In this document: positions 15,518 through 25,078 of the stretch, in pieces
How positions within the stretch are numbered: the first letter of the stretch is position 1
How the letters are laid out: each line of letters opens with the position of its first letter
Assembly (NCBI RefSeq): GCF_019634775.1
Contig: NZ_JAHCAS010000001.1
Location: 496,001 to 560,000 of the forward strand
Reading direction: 5' to 3'
Origin: Dokdonella sp.
GTDB taxonomy: Bacteria; Pseudomonadota; Gammaproteobacteria; Xanthomonadales; Rhodanobacteraceae
Length of the DNA stretch: 64,000 nucleotides
Translations under genes and position numbers: made by a program
The notes under the pieces: model-generated
Databases searched by the model: none
What the model saw: the letters and a program-made list of their open reading frames with translations, nothing else
What the model was told of the DNA's origin: nothing

Positions 15518-17902
15518 TCAATCCGGCGAGGCTGGCGCAACCGGCGGCGATGTCAAGGCTGCCATGCTTCCACGCACGCTGATCTCCTGCGGCGTGCTCA
15601 AGACGATGCCGGCTTCGCGCAGGCGTTCGAGCAGGTCGATCAGCAGGGCGCTGCGCACGCCGCCGGCACGACGCGGGCTGTCGACATAGGCGATCAGGAT
15701 GAACACGAGGCTGTTGCCCTCGATGCCGTCGAGCAGCACTCCGGGCTCGGGCTTGGCCAGCACGTCGCCGCGCGCCTGGATCGTGTCCAGTACGATCTGG
15801 CGCACGCGCCGCGCGTCGGAATCGAGCGGCAACGGCAGGCGCACGCGGATGCGGCCTTCGGCATTCGCCTGGGTGACATTGCGCACCGTCTTGGTGATCA
15901 GCTCGGAATTCGGCACGATCACGGTCGAACGGTCGCCCATCTGGATCTCGGTCGCGCGCACGTTGATGCGGCGGATGTCGCCCTCGACATCGCCAAGCGC
16001 AATCCAGTCTCCGACCTTGACCGGGCGCTCGACCAACAGGATCAGGCCCGAGATGAAGTTCTGCACGATCGCCTGCAGGCCGAAGCCGATGCCGACCGAG
16101 AGCGCACTGGCCACCCAGGCGATGCGCTCCAGCGACAGGCCGAGTGCGGACAGGGCGAAAGCGAACACGAAGATGCCGCCGGCATAGCCGAGCAGGGTCG
16201 AGATCGACGAGCGCAGGCCCGGATCGAAGCGCGTGGTCGGAAGATAGCGTGTATCGAACCAGTTCTTGACCGTGCGCAACAGCAGCATGCCGACTGTGAA
16301 CACGGCGATTGCGCCGAACACCGCACGTGGCGCGACACGCACTTCGCCGATGGCGAAGCCGCCGCCGAAACGCAGGCCCTGCGCCAAAAGTTCCTCGGGA
16401 TTCGTGCCGAGCGGCACGAGCACGAGCGCGAGTGCGCAGGCGAGCACGAACAGGCGGAACAGGCCGGACAACAGCACCTGGATCTGCTGCAGGCCCTGCG
16501 GGGTCAGGCCGGTCGTGCGCTGCATCCAGCGCGCCCGCTCCGACAGCACTGCACCAACCGCATCTTCGACCACGCAAACCACCACATAGGACACGCCGGC
16601 GACGAGTGGAATCCAGATCATCTGACCGACCACGAAACTGGCGAACGCGACATAGCCCAGCGCCGCGGCAATAAGCACCACCAGCACGCCAACCGCGAGC
16701 GCGCCAAGCGCAGCCACCATCCAGGCCGGGCGTGTGCCGGCCTTGTTTCCAACATCGCCATCGCTGAAATGCGCGCGTTGGATGGCTATCAGGCCCAGCG
16801 CGACCGTCAATGCGTACAGCACGGCGACGACGAAGCCCGTGGCGATCGTCGCCGTCAGGCTCATGCCGATCACGCTGTTGATGCGACTGAGGGTGAAGCC
16901 GAGCACGACCACCACGGCGAGTGCGAACGGGAAGTGGCGCAGGCGCGCGGCGACCGCGTCGGAGATCGGCGGCAGGCGCCATGACGGTCGGTTGGTTGAC
17001 AGCAGGGCACGGCCCAAGCCGGTGACCATGCCACCGAAATAGACCGTGCCGACGAACACCCAGGCCAGCGTGGCGAACGGTTCGGCGAAGTGTCCGTTCC
17101 AGTTGAGCCCGTAATAAATGGAGTGCGCGCCGAGGCCAGGCAGGATTGTCGACACCACCAGCACGGTGAAGGCGAGCGCGGAACGGCGCAGCCGGCCTTG
17201 CGGCATGTGGTCGGCGGTCGCGCGCAGCCATAGCCGCTCGGCACCCCAGCGGCCGAACACGAGCAGCAGCAGGCCGGCACCGAGGCCGATCAGCGAGGGC
17301 GTGAGGTTGGCGCCCTCAAACGAGGTGGCGAGACTCGTGGCGAGCGCATCGCGCAGCACGTCGAGGCGCGGGCGGTCACGCTCGGCCGCTGCCGCCACCT
17401 CGTTCCAGAACGTCGGCAACAGCGGCGAATTCGTGCGCTGGCTGAGGTGGTGCCTGAACAGCACACGGCGCGCCTCGGCGACCTCGCCGGCCAGCTGCTG
17501 GCCATCGGCAACGATGAGCTTGGCGCGCTTGATCTCGGCATCGAGCGTGGCGCGCTGGTGCGCCAGCGCCCTGCGTTGCGCGGTGATGTCGGCCGCCTCG
17601 GCCGGCTGGCCCTTCGCCGGCGGCTCGCCGAGTTCGGCCAGGCGCGTCTCGATCGCCTCGAGTCGCGGAATGCGGTCGGCAAGCAGTCCGTCGGCGGTGC
17701 CGGCGAGGCGTCCGGCCTCGCTGCGCAGCCGTGTCAGTGTCTCGGCGTCCAGCTCGGTGGTGCTCACCTGCTTGCGCATCTCGGCGATCTGCTTCATCGC
17801 CGCGTCGAAGAACTTCGCCGATTCCTTGTGCGCATCCTGCGCATGCACGCAGGCGGCGACGACGGCGAACACCAGCAACAACGCGCGCAGGACGGATTTC
17901 AT
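15518..17902 (-). CDS. DUF3772-containing MscS-family mechanosensitive channel
   Basis: The 794-residue protein has a signal peptide (residues 1-21), a periplasmic coiled region (about 25-130), a DUF3772-like segment (about 130-195), roughly ten transmembrane helices, and a C-terminal MscS channel domain. The pore and beta domain are clear: SVGIGFGLQAIVQNFISGLI, VERPVKVGDWIALGDVEGDI and DRSTVIVPNSELITKTVRN. Size and layout match large MscK-like channels. It should open under membrane tension and release solutes during osmotic downshift. Confidence 0.9.
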   Translation of the reverse strand: MKSVLRALLLVFAVVAACVHAQDAHKESAKFFDAAMKQIAEMRKQVSTTELDAETLTRLRSEAGRLAGTADGLLADRIPRLEAIETRLAELGEPPAKGQPAEAADITAQRRALAHQRATLDAEIKRAKLIVADGQQLAGEVAEARRVLFRHHLSQRTNSPLLPTFWNEVAAAAERDRPRLDVLRDALATSLATSFEGANLTPSLIGLGAGLLLLVFGRWGAERLWLRATADHMPQGRLRRSALAFTVLVVSTILPGLGAHSIYYGLNWNGHFAEPFATLAWVFVGTVYFGGMVTGLGRALLSTNRPSWRLPPISDAVAARLRHFPFALAVVVVLGFTLSRINSVIGMSLTATIATGFVVAVLYALTVALGLIAIQRAHFSDGDVGNKAGTRPAWMVAALGALAVGVLVVLIAAALGYVAFASFVVGQMIWIPLVAGVSYVVVCVVEDAVGAVLSERARWMQRTTGLTPQGLQQIQVLLSGLFRLFVLACALALVLVPLGTNPEELLAQGLRFGGGFAIGEVRVAPRAVFGAIAVFTVGMLLLRTVKNWFDTRYLPTTRFDPGLRSSISTLLGYAGGIFVFAFALSALGLSLERIAWVASALSVGIGFGLQAIVQNFISGLILLVERPVKVGDWIALGDVEGDIRRINVRATEIQMGDRSTVIVPNSELITKTVRNVTQANAEGRIRVRLPLPLDSDARRVRQIVLDTIQARGDVLAKPEPGVLLDGIEGNSLVFILIAYVDSPRRAGGVRSALLIDLLERLREAGIVLSTPQEISVRGSMAALTSPPVAPASPD

Positions 17903-17974
17903 GCGGCCATTATCGGGAACCGCGGCGCCGCGGCCAATGGTGGCGTGATGGGATCGGCCGCGACGCGCGCTTCG

Positions 17975-18054
17975 GCAGGAGCCCCTTCAGGGGCGATGCT
18001 CCTTCCGTACAACCTCCAAAGCAGAAGCATCGCCCGTGAACGGGCTCCTACCGG
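17975..18054. repeat. REP-like inverted repeat
   Basis: GCAGGAGCCCCTTCAGGGGC and its near inverse ACGGGCTCCTACCGGC bracket a short spacer, with GCATCGCCC in between. Related copies lie at 58241-58311 and 63697-63768. The right end overlaps the stop codon of the methyltransferase gene. Confidence 0.8.
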
Positions 18055-18698
18055 CGCGTTGCAACGATCAACCAGTTCTCGAACGGCGTCTTTCCGCGCA
18101 GCGGTTCGAAGCACGCATCGAGACCGAGGTCCGCGAAGCGCGCCTCCAGTTCCTCGCGCCGTGGATAGCGCGGCGGCTCGCCGCGCATCCAGCCCAGCCA
18201 TTCCGACATTCGATCGACCGCGCCCGTCACGCGCGAGCGCCAGCCATCGTGTGCGAGGCCGGTGCGGATGACGAGGCGCGCCGATGCGGTCAGGCAGGCA
18301 GCCGCCGCGTCGAGGATGCTCGCCTGCACGGATGGCGGCACGAACTGCAGCACGTCGAGCAGGGCGACGCTGCCGCGATGCGCGGGGAAGCCGCTGGCGA
18401 GGTCGAGCGTGTCGAAGCGCACCCGTTCGAGGCCGGTGTTCAGCGCCGCCGCGCGCGCCGCGGCGATCTTCCGCGCGTCGATGTCGACGCCGGCATAGTC
18501 CCCGGCAAAGCCGCGTGCGCGCAGCGTCTGCGCGAGCAGGCCGAGCCCGCAGCCGACGTCAAGCAGCGGTTCCTCGCGATCGTCGAGGACCGCGCCGACA
18601 CCGGCGTAGATCGGATCGCTGGCGAGCTTGCTGCGCGCGTACCAGTAGTGATAGCGGCTCGGCAGGTAGGCGCGGGCAATCTCGAGCGGGGTCGTCAT
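18048..18698 (-). CDS. Class I SAM-dependent methyltransferase
   Basis: The 216-residue protein starts at the ATG at 18696-18698 (MTTPLEIARAYLPSRYHYWY). SAM-binding motif I is LLDVGCGLGLLAQTL (residues 45-59), followed by AGVDIDARKIAAARA (motif II) and a motif-III-like VALLDVLQFVP. The C-terminal third is Arg/Glu-rich. Substrate is unknown; the N-terminal YHYWYARSKLASDP block is seen in bacterial small-molecule or lipid methyltransferases. It stands alone. Confidence 0.85.
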   Translation of the reverse strand: MTTPLEIARAYLPSRYHYWYARSKLASDPIYAGVGAVLDDREEPLLDVGCGLGLLAQTLRARGFAGDYAGVDIDARKIAAARAAALNTGLERVRFDTLDLASGFPAHRGSVALLDVLQFVPPSVQASILDAAAACLTASARLVIRTGLAHDGWRSRVTGAVDRMSEWLGWMRGEPPRYPRREELEARFADLGLDACFEPLRGKTPFENWLIVATRR

Positions 18699-18901
18699 GC
18701 GCGAAGCCCAGGGATGTGCTGTTCGATCCTGCAATGACGGCCGGGCATGCGCAAGGTTCGCAAGCCTGCGGACGCGGCCTGCCTGGCGCTGCGCCCCCGG
18801 CCGTTCGAGCGGCCGGGGACGAGTGTTGCGGGATCCGCCACCGCTTTGCGTAAGAATGAACCGCGTGGCATCGCGCGCGCGGACAGGATCTGGAGCCCAC
18901 C

Positions 18902-20314
18902 ATGCGTCGATACCGGGATTGCACCACCCTCCTTCTGGCCGCCGCGCTGCATCTGGCGCCACCGCCGCTCGCGGCGCGGGACGGTGTCCCCGATCCCGCA
19001 TTCGGCAATCATGCGCCCGGCGTCAGCATCATCGACGTCGTCGCCAATCCAGCGATCTCGATCGACATGGCCCGTGCCGTGCTGGCATTGCCGGATGGCC
19101 GCCTCCTGGTTGGTGGCACATCGGCCTACGCGTCGAACCTGCCGACGGCGCTCTCGCTCGTGCGCCTCGACGCCAACGGCCAGCGCGACATGGCTTTCGG
19201 CGATGGCGGCAAGGTCCTGGTCACGGTCGCACCCGGGGTTGTCCTGCAAAGGCTTGCCGCCCTGCTCGCCACTGCCGATGGAGGCCTGCGTCTCCTGGTC
19301 ACCGGCGTGGTCGGCAACGTAAGCAGGCTGTGGCTGTGCCACGTCGATGCCGCGGGTGTGGTCCAGGGCGCCTGCGTTGAACTGCCCGCACCACCGGGGC
19401 TCAGCTTCCGCCTGGGACGAGCCGCCGCGGTGCTCGACGACCAGGGCCGCATCGTCACATTGGCGCCGATCATCCTCCCCGGACGCGGTCTTTCCGTGGC
19501 GCGCTGGCAGATCGACGGCAGCAGCGACACGAGCTTCGGCAATGGCGGCGCGATCACCATCACGCGCTTCGACGAACTCGCAGGCCAGGCCTCGAACAAC
19601 AGCGTGGGTGACGTGAAGATCGACACCCAGGGCCGCATCGTCGTCGCTGCGACCTCGGAACTGCACACCACTTCCATCCCCGTGCCGACATTCGCCGCCG
19701 CGCGCCTGCTCGCTTCGGGGCAACCGGACACCACGTTCGGCGACGGCGGTGCGCGCCTCGTGCCGACGAGCGAGTCGCTCGATGCGACGGCGCTGGCGCT
19801 GGACGCGAACGATGGCCTCGTCATCGGCGGCAACCGCCTCGTGATCACGCCGACCTCACCACCCGTGCTCGAATCCGAATTCGCGCTCGCCCGCATCGAT
19901 GTCGATGGCGATGTCGATGTCGGCTTCGGCGACGCCGGCCTGCGCCGGATCGTGTTCCGCAGCGGCATGCCGCCCGACGACGCCTGCGCGGCCGTCATCA
20001 TCCAGCCCGATGGCCGCATCGCCGCGGCCGGTCATTCGCGTGCGCCGGGAAGCACGGGCGGCTTCGACCTGGCGATTGCGCGACTGTGGCCCGACGGCCG
20101 CCTCGACGAGGGCTTCGGCAATGCCGGCAGCGGCCGCTTCATCGGCCCGATCGACCTCGCCGACGGTTTTGGCAACCTGGACGCGATCGCGGCGATCCGC
20201 TGGCACGACCAGCACCTCGTCGCCGCCGGTTATGCCCGCAGCGGCTACGACCAGGATGAGTTCGCCGTCGTCCGCCTGCGTGCCGACGGCCTGCTCGATG
20301 CGGGTTTCGAATGA
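18902..20314 (+). CDS. Secreted delta-60 repeat protein
   Basis: The 470-residue protein has a signal peptide (MRRYRDCTTLLLAAALHLAP) and five or six repeats of about 60 residues, each holding a D-x-x-F-G-(D/N)-G-G pattern: DMAFGDGGKVLV, DTSFGNGGAITI, DTTFGDGGARLV, DVGFGDAGLRRI, DEGFGNAGSGRF. This matches the delta-60 (DUF5122) beta-propeller-like repeat. Each repeat has a preceding LPDGRLLVGG-like strand. It is exported, function unknown. The last repeat stops early at DAGFE, which resembles the end of the GFE tag; that may be coincidence. Confidence 0.85.
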   Translation: MRRYRDCTTLLLAAALHLAPPPLAARDGVPDPAFGNHAPGVSIIDVVANPAISIDMARAVLALPDGRLLVGGTSAYASNLPTALSLVRLDANGQRDMAFGDGGKVLVTVAPGVVLQRLAALLATADGGLRLLVTGVVGNVSRLWLCHVDAAGVVQGACVELPAPPGLSFRLGRAAAVLDDQGRIVTLAPIILPGRGLSVARWQIDGSSDTSFGNGGAITITRFDELAGQASNNSVGDVKIDTQGRIVVAATSELHTTSIPVPTFAAARLLASGQPDTTFGDGGARLVPTSESLDATALALDANDGLVIGGNRLVITPTSPPVLESEFALARIDVDGDVDVGFGDAGLRRIVFRSGMPPDDACAAVIIQPDGRIAAAGHSRAPGSTGGFDLAIARLWPDGRLDEGFGNAGSGRFIGPIDLADGFGNLDAIAAIRWHDQHLVAAGYARSGYDQDEFAVVRLRADGLLDAGFE

Positions 20315-20522
20315 AGCCTGGCGACCGCCATCGCGCGCGCCCATGACCGGTGCCGGCAGGCACCGCTGAGCGCGCCCCATCAGTGCCTGTCCAGGCGTGC
20401 GCTGTCCACCCCCCGCACGCATTCCCGGAAACACGTCACGCGAACACCATCCCTCACTTGAACGGCCGGCGCACAGCCGCGAGACTCCCCGCGCTGGTCC
20501 GTCGAATGGTCCCGAAGCCGTG

Positions 20523-21710
20523 ATGAATCCCGGTCGTTCCGCCCTCGCACTGTTGTTTGCGATCCCTGCCGTGGCCGCCGCTGCCACGCTGCGTGTCGGA
20601 CCGGGCCAGCCGTTCGCCACTCCCTGCGCAGCGGTCGCGGCCGCCAATCATGGCGACACCATCGAGGTGGATGCGGCCGGCAACTATGCGGGCAATGTCT
20701 GCACCTGGACCCGCAATGGCCTGACCCTGCGCGGAGTGAATGGTCGTCCACACATCCCGGCAAACGGCCAGCACGCACAGGGCAAGGCGATCTGGGTGAT
20801 CGCCGGCAACGACACCACGATCGAGAACGTGGAAATGTCCGGCTGCACCGTCCCCGACGGCAACGGTGCGGCGATTCGCCAGGAAGGCACCAATCTCACC
20901 CTGCGTGGCGTCCATTTTCACCACAACCAGAACGGCATCCTGACCAGCGCCAACCCGGCCAGCACGATCACGATCGAGTACAGCGAGTTCGCCTACAACG
21001 GCACCGGCACGGGCTATACCCACAATCTCTACATCGGCCATGTCGGCCGCTTCGTGTTCCGCCACAGCTGGTCGCATCATGCGAACGTCGGGCATCTGCT
21101 CAAATCGCGCGCCATGCGCAACGACATCCTCTACAGCCGGCTCACCGGCGAAACCGGCGCGAATGCCAGCTACGAGCTCACCCTGCCCAACGGCGGGCTG
21201 GCCTTCGTGATCGGCAACCTGATCCAGCAACCGGCGACCTCGCAGAACGGCGCGATGCTCGACTATCTGAGCGAAGGGGCCGGTGCCAACACCGACCACC
21301 GCCTGTTCGTGGTGAACAACACCTTCGTCAACGCCCGCAGCAACGGCACCTTCCTGAACATTCATCCGGGCACCTCGGAGGCACCGCTGGCGCGCAACAA
21401 CATCTTCCATGGGGCCGGCACGGTCACCTCGCACGCCGGCACGGTGCTCGACCACAACTACACCGGCAGCGCGGCCCTGTTCGTGGATCCTTCGAACTAC
21501 GACTACCGCCTGCTGCCCACGGCCGCCGCGGTGATCGACGCCGGCGTCGCACCGGGCAACGGTGCCGGCGAATCGCTGGCACCGGTGTACCAGTACGTGC
21601 ATCCGGCCGACGCCATGCTGCGCCCGCTGTCGGGAGCGATCGATATCGGCGCCTACGAGTACCACGCGGTGGCTGATCTGATCTTCCGCGACGGCTTCGA
21701 AGCCAACTGA
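20523..21710 (+). CDS. Secreted parallel beta-helix protein with C-terminal GFE tag
   Basis: The 395-residue protein starts at ATG 20523, giving a clean signal peptide (MNPGRSALALLFAIPAVAAA). The mature part contains beta-helix rungs (DTIEVDAAGNYAG, TIENVEMSGC, NLTLRGVHFHHNQNGIL, ITIEYSEFAYNGTG) and later IDIGAYEYH, the terminal block of choice-of-anchor Q type proteins. It ends DLIFRDGFEAN. It is likely cell-surface or secreted; no catalytic residues are evident. The ribosome binding site is weak. Confidence 0.8.
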   Translation: MNPGRSALALLFAIPAVAAAATLRVGPGQPFATPCAAVAAANHGDTIEVDAAGNYAGNVCTWTRNGLTLRGVNGRPHIPANGQHAQGKAIWVIAGNDTTIENVEMSGCTVPDGNGAAIRQEGTNLTLRGVHFHHNQNGILTSANPASTITIEYSEFAYNGTGTGYTHNLYIGHVGRFVFRHSWSHHANVGHLLKSRAMRNDILYSRLTGETGANASYELTLPNGGLAFVIGNLIQQPATSQNGAMLDYLSEGAGANTDHRLFVVNNTFVNARSNGTFLNIHPGTSEAPLARNNIFHGAGTVTSHAGTVLDHNYTGSAALFVDPSNYDYRLLPTAAAVIDAGVAPGNGAGESLAPVYQYVHPADAMLRPLSGAIDIGAYEYHAVADLIFRDGFEAN

Positions 21711-22043
21711 GCGCGCCTGTCGCGGCTTGGACCGCCTGTCCGCATGCGCAGCAGCCGAGCGATCGCTCGAACTCGCCGACCATGGCCGCACGCCGCTGCG
21801 CGCCTTAGAGCCATCCGGCGGCCGTTCGCCGGACCGGATCGAAAGCATCCGCCCATTCCACACCGGCGACAGCCTGTGCGTCGACGGATATGACCACGCG
21901 GGGTTCCGCTACGCCGCAGCGCGAGAGATGCCCCGGTCCATTCCACAAACGGCACCGGGAAGGACCAGCTGACACCGCCGCTGCCCCGCGTTGCTGACAA
22001 CCACTTCGCTTGACCACGCTTCCGTAGCAACCCAGCATGGGCC
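21711..22043. other. Intergenic gap, nothing identified
   Basis: I see no supported gene, RNA or repeat in these 333 bases. They probably hold the promoter of the kinase-sigma operon that follows, but no confident -35/-10 pair can be assigned. Confidence 0.5.
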
Positions 22044-24257
22044 ATGCCCAACTCCGACCACTGGCTGCGAACCGGCATCGCGCTGCAGGGCGGCATTGCG
22101 CGCGACCTGTTCGCTGAGAGCGGAGCGCGCGAACTCGCTCACGGTGACCGCCTCGGACCATTCGCGATCACCGGCGAACTGGGCCGGGGCGGCATGGCCA
22201 TCGTCTACGCCGCCGAACGCGCCGACGGGGAGTTCGAGCAGGACGTGGCCATCAAGTGGGTCGCCGGGCTGCGCGTCGACGAGGAGAGCGCGGCTCTGTT
22301 TCGCCGCGAGCGGCAGATCCTCGCCCTGTTGCGGCACCCGAACATCGCCCGTCTGCTCGACGGCGGCCGCACCGAAGACGGCATGCTGTGGTTCGCCATG
22401 GAGCGGGTCGACGGCCTGCGCCTCGACCATCACCTGGCCGCCGGCCATGACGCCGGATTCGATGCGCGGCTGGCGCTGCTGCGCCAGGTCTGCGCGGCAC
22501 TCGCCTTCGCACACGGCCGCGGCCTGGTCCATCGCGACATCAAGCCGGGCAACATCGCGGTCGACGGCGACGGAACGGTCAAGCTGCTGGATTTCGGCAT
22601 CGCGCAACTGGCCGGACAAGATTCCGACAACCTGCGTACGGCGCACACACCGGCCTGGGCCAGCCCGGAACAGCAGCGCGGCGAATCCACCGGCGCGGCC
22701 TCGGACATCTATCAGCTCGGCCTGCTGCTGCAATGGTTGTGCAGCGACGCAACCGGTGCGCCGAACGGCCTCCGGTCGCGCGAACTCGAGGCCATCATCG
22801 ACCGCGCCTGCGCAGCGACCCCGGAAACACGCTATGAATCGGTAGCCAGCTCCGAACGCGATCTGATCGCCTGGCAGCAGCGTCGTCCGCTCAACGCGTT
22901 CGCCGGCGGCTCCGGCTATCGGCTGCGCCTGTTCCTGCGCCGCCACACGCTGGCGGCGGCGGCGGCGATCGCCGCCTTGCTCGTGCTGGTCACGCTCAGC
23001 GCCGGTTTCGCGTGGCGCCTGAAGCAGGAGCGCGACTTCGCCGTGACCCAGGCACACCGTGCCGACGCCGCGCGCGAATTCCTCGTCTCGCTGTTCCGCG
23101 GCGCCGATCCGATGGCACGCAAGGGGCTCAACCTGACCGCACGCGACCTGCTCGACCGCGGCGAGGCGCGAATCGACACCGAACTGGCCGGCGAGCCCGA
23201 GTTGCGCGCCGACCTGCAGGAAACCCTCGGCTCGGTGTACTTGTATCTGGCCGAGTACGAACGTGCCGAGACGCTGGTGCAGGCCTCGCTGGATGGCACG
23301 CCCGACGATGCCGGCGACCCGCGCCGCACGCTCGATCGCGTGCGCCGCACCCTGCTGCTCGGCAGCGTCTACAACCGCAGCCGGCAATCCGCGAAGGCTC
23401 TCGAACAATCCGACGCCGCACTCGCGCTGCTGGCCACGTTGACCGGCCCGGAGGCGCTCGAACACGAGCTCAGTGCGATGAACGCGCGCGCGATGTCGTT
23501 CAAGAACCTGGGGCGAAGCGAGGACGCGGCGCAGGCGCTGCAGCACCTGCTCGCCCGCGTCGATGCCAGCCCGGAGGCTCAGCGCCACCGTGCTTATGCC
23601 GCCGACAACCTCGCCCACGTCCACCAGTCCCGTGGCCGTTGGCACGATGCGCTGGTGCAGGCCGGCGTCGCCGAACAGGCCTTCCTCGACCTGCGCGGTC
23701 CGGACCATCCCGAGCCCTGGGCGGTCGCCCGCTTCCGCGCCAGCCTGGAACTGGCGACCGGCGATCTCGCATCCGCGCGAGGACGTTTCGAGAAGGTGCT
23801 CGCCGCACAGCAACGCATCCACGATCCCGGCGATCGCCGGATCATGAATACGCGCACCGGCCTGGCGAGCGTCGCCCTGCAGCAAGACGATATCGCGGGT
23901 GCCAGGCCCCTGCTCGACGAGGCGCTGGCCGAATGCCGGCAGTTGTTCGGTGACGATCGCAGCCAATGCGCGGTCACCTGGCAACTGCACGGCGAGCGAC
24001 TGCTCGCCGATGGCGATGTCGATGCCGCCCTGCCAGTGTTGCGCGAGGCGCTGTCCCTGCATGAACGGGCGACGACGCCGTCACATCGCACGATCGGCCT
24101 GGCGCAGCTGGCGCTGGCCGCGGCGCTGTGCCAGAACACCGCCATCGATGAAGGTCGCGCCCTGCTCGCCGATGCGCGCCGAGAATTGCACGTCACCCCT
24201 CCGGCACCGCTGGACCTGCAGCGGATCGACGCCACCGGACTCCTCTGCCATGAATGA
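22044..24257 (+). CDS. Ser/Thr protein kinase with TPR region
   Basis: The 737-residue protein has a kinase domain (residues 35-280) with glycine loop ELGRGGMAIVY, VAIK lysine K71, catalytic HRDIKPGN (163-170), DFG (183-185) and SPEQQ in the activation segment. A transmembrane helix lies at about 302-324, and the rest is TPR-like helical repeats that would be extracytoplasmic. It overlaps the following ECF sigma gene by eight bases (ATGAATGA), so the two are coupled. In TIGR02999/ECF43-type systems the kinase is known to phosphorylate and activate the sigma factor; that role is inferred here from arrangement. Confidence 0.92.
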   Translation: MPNSDHWLRTGIALQGGIARDLFAESGARELAHGDRLGPFAITGELGRGGMAIVYAAERADGEFEQDVAIKWVAGLRVDEESAALFRRERQILALLRHPNIARLLDGGRTEDGMLWFAMERVDGLRLDHHLAAGHDAGFDARLALLRQVCAALAFAHGRGLVHRDIKPGNIAVDGDGTVKLLDFGIAQLAGQDSDNLRTAHTPAWASPEQQRGESTGAASDIYQLGLLLQWLCSDATGAPNGLRSRELEAIIDRACAATPETRYESVASSERDLIAWQQRRPLNAFAGGSGYRLRLFLRRHTLAAAAAIAALLVLVTLSAGFAWRLKQERDFAVTQAHRADAAREFLVSLFRGADPMARKGLNLTARDLLDRGEARIDTELAGEPELRADLQETLGSVYLYLAEYERAETLVQASLDGTPDDAGDPRRTLDRVRRTLLLGSVYNRSRQSAKALEQSDAALALLATLTGPEALEHELSAMNARAMSFKNLGRSEDAAQALQHLLARVDASPEAQRHRAYAADNLAHVHQSRGRWHDALVQAGVAEQAFLDLRGPDHPEPWAVARFRASLELATGDLASARGRFEKVLAAQQRIHDPGDRRIMNTRTGLASVALQQDDIAGARPLLDEALAECRQLFGDDRSQCAVTWQLHGERLLADGDVDAALPVLREALSLHERATTPSHRTIGLAQLALAAALCQNTAIDEGRALLADARRELHVTPPAPLDLQRIDATGLLCHE

Positions 24258-24816
24258 TCATGCTGGCATCTCGACGACACCGGACGAAGTCACCCTGTTG
24301 TTGCGCGCTATCCGCGAAGGCAATCCGGATGCGCTCAACGACGCCTTCAACCTGCTCTACGGCGAACTCAAGCGCATGGCGCAACGCGCACTCGGCAGTG
24401 GCAACGGCACGCTCAATCCGACCGGCCTCGTGCACGAATGCTTCCTGCGCATGTCGGCCGGCGACGCAAAGCCCGGCGACCGCAGCCATTTCTTCGCGCT
24501 CGCATCGCGCGTGATGCGCCAGGTGATCTGCGACCATGCACGGCGACGCCTCGCGCAGAAGCGCGACGGCGGCATCGCCGTCACCCTGAACGACGCCGAC
24601 ACGGCCCTGCTCGACGAAGCGCAGCGCCTGGTCGAACTGGACGAACTGCTGATCCGCCTGGCCGAACGCGACCGCCGCCAGGCCGACGTCGTGGTCTGCC
24701 GAGCATTCGCCGGCCTCACCGCCGACGAAACCGCCGAAGCGCTGGGCATATCGGTGCGCACCGTGCAGAGCGACTGGGCCGCGGCGAAGGACTGGCTGGG
24801 GGAGCATCGCGGGTAG
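24250..24816 (+). CDS. ECF sigma factor, kinase-associated type
   Basis: The 188-residue protein starts at ATG 24250, overlapping the kinase stop. Region 2 is NLLYGELKRMAQRAL...GLVHECFLRM...HFFALASRVMRQVICDHARR, and region 4 is AFAGLTADETAEALGISVRT then VQSDWAAAKDWL, a clear helix-turn-helix. This is the Sigma70_ECF (PF07638/TIGR02999) layout. It directs RNA polymerase to specific promoters, probably in response to its kinase. A strong terminator follows 54 bases downstream. Confidence 0.92.
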   Translation: MNDHAGISTTPDEVTLLLRAIREGNPDALNDAFNLLYGELKRMAQRALGSGNGTLNPTGLVHECFLRMSAGDAKPGDRSHFFALASRVMRQVICDHARRRLAQKRDGGIAVTLNDADTALLDEAQRLVELDELLIRLAERDRRQADVVVCRAFAGLTADETAEALGISVRTVQSDWAAAKDWLGEHRG

Positions 24817-24870
24817 ATCGCGACGGGGTTTCGACAGCGAAGCCGGTCGGTCGCTCCCGCTGTGCAGACA

Positions 24871-24902
24871 CGAAAAGCCCCGCGTCTCGGCGGGGCTTTT
24901 CG
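24871..24902 (+). terminator. Rho-independent terminator of kinase-sigma operon
   Basis: A perfect 13-bp stem CGAAAAGCCCCGC / GCGGGGCTTTTCG with a 6-base loop; the A and T runs on both arms make it usable in both directions. Confidence 0.9.
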
Positions 24903-25078
24903 TTGGAGCCTGGGTTTGTCGGTGAGGAGTGCGGCCACGGATGGCCGCTTCCCGATCCTCGCGATCACGCACGATCGCTGAAGTACATCCTTAAGCGATG
25001 CTCTGATCCCTATGGCGACGAGACGCGGTTCCGCGACGCCGTCGCCCGGCCGATGGCGGCCGGGCGGAGGCGGTGGCT

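Noticed and set aside
22044..22100. Idea that the first kinase is degenerate because its C-lobe is short
   Set aside because: All catalytic motifs (K71, HRD, DFG) are present and the helical region after SPEQQ aligns with the other two kinases.
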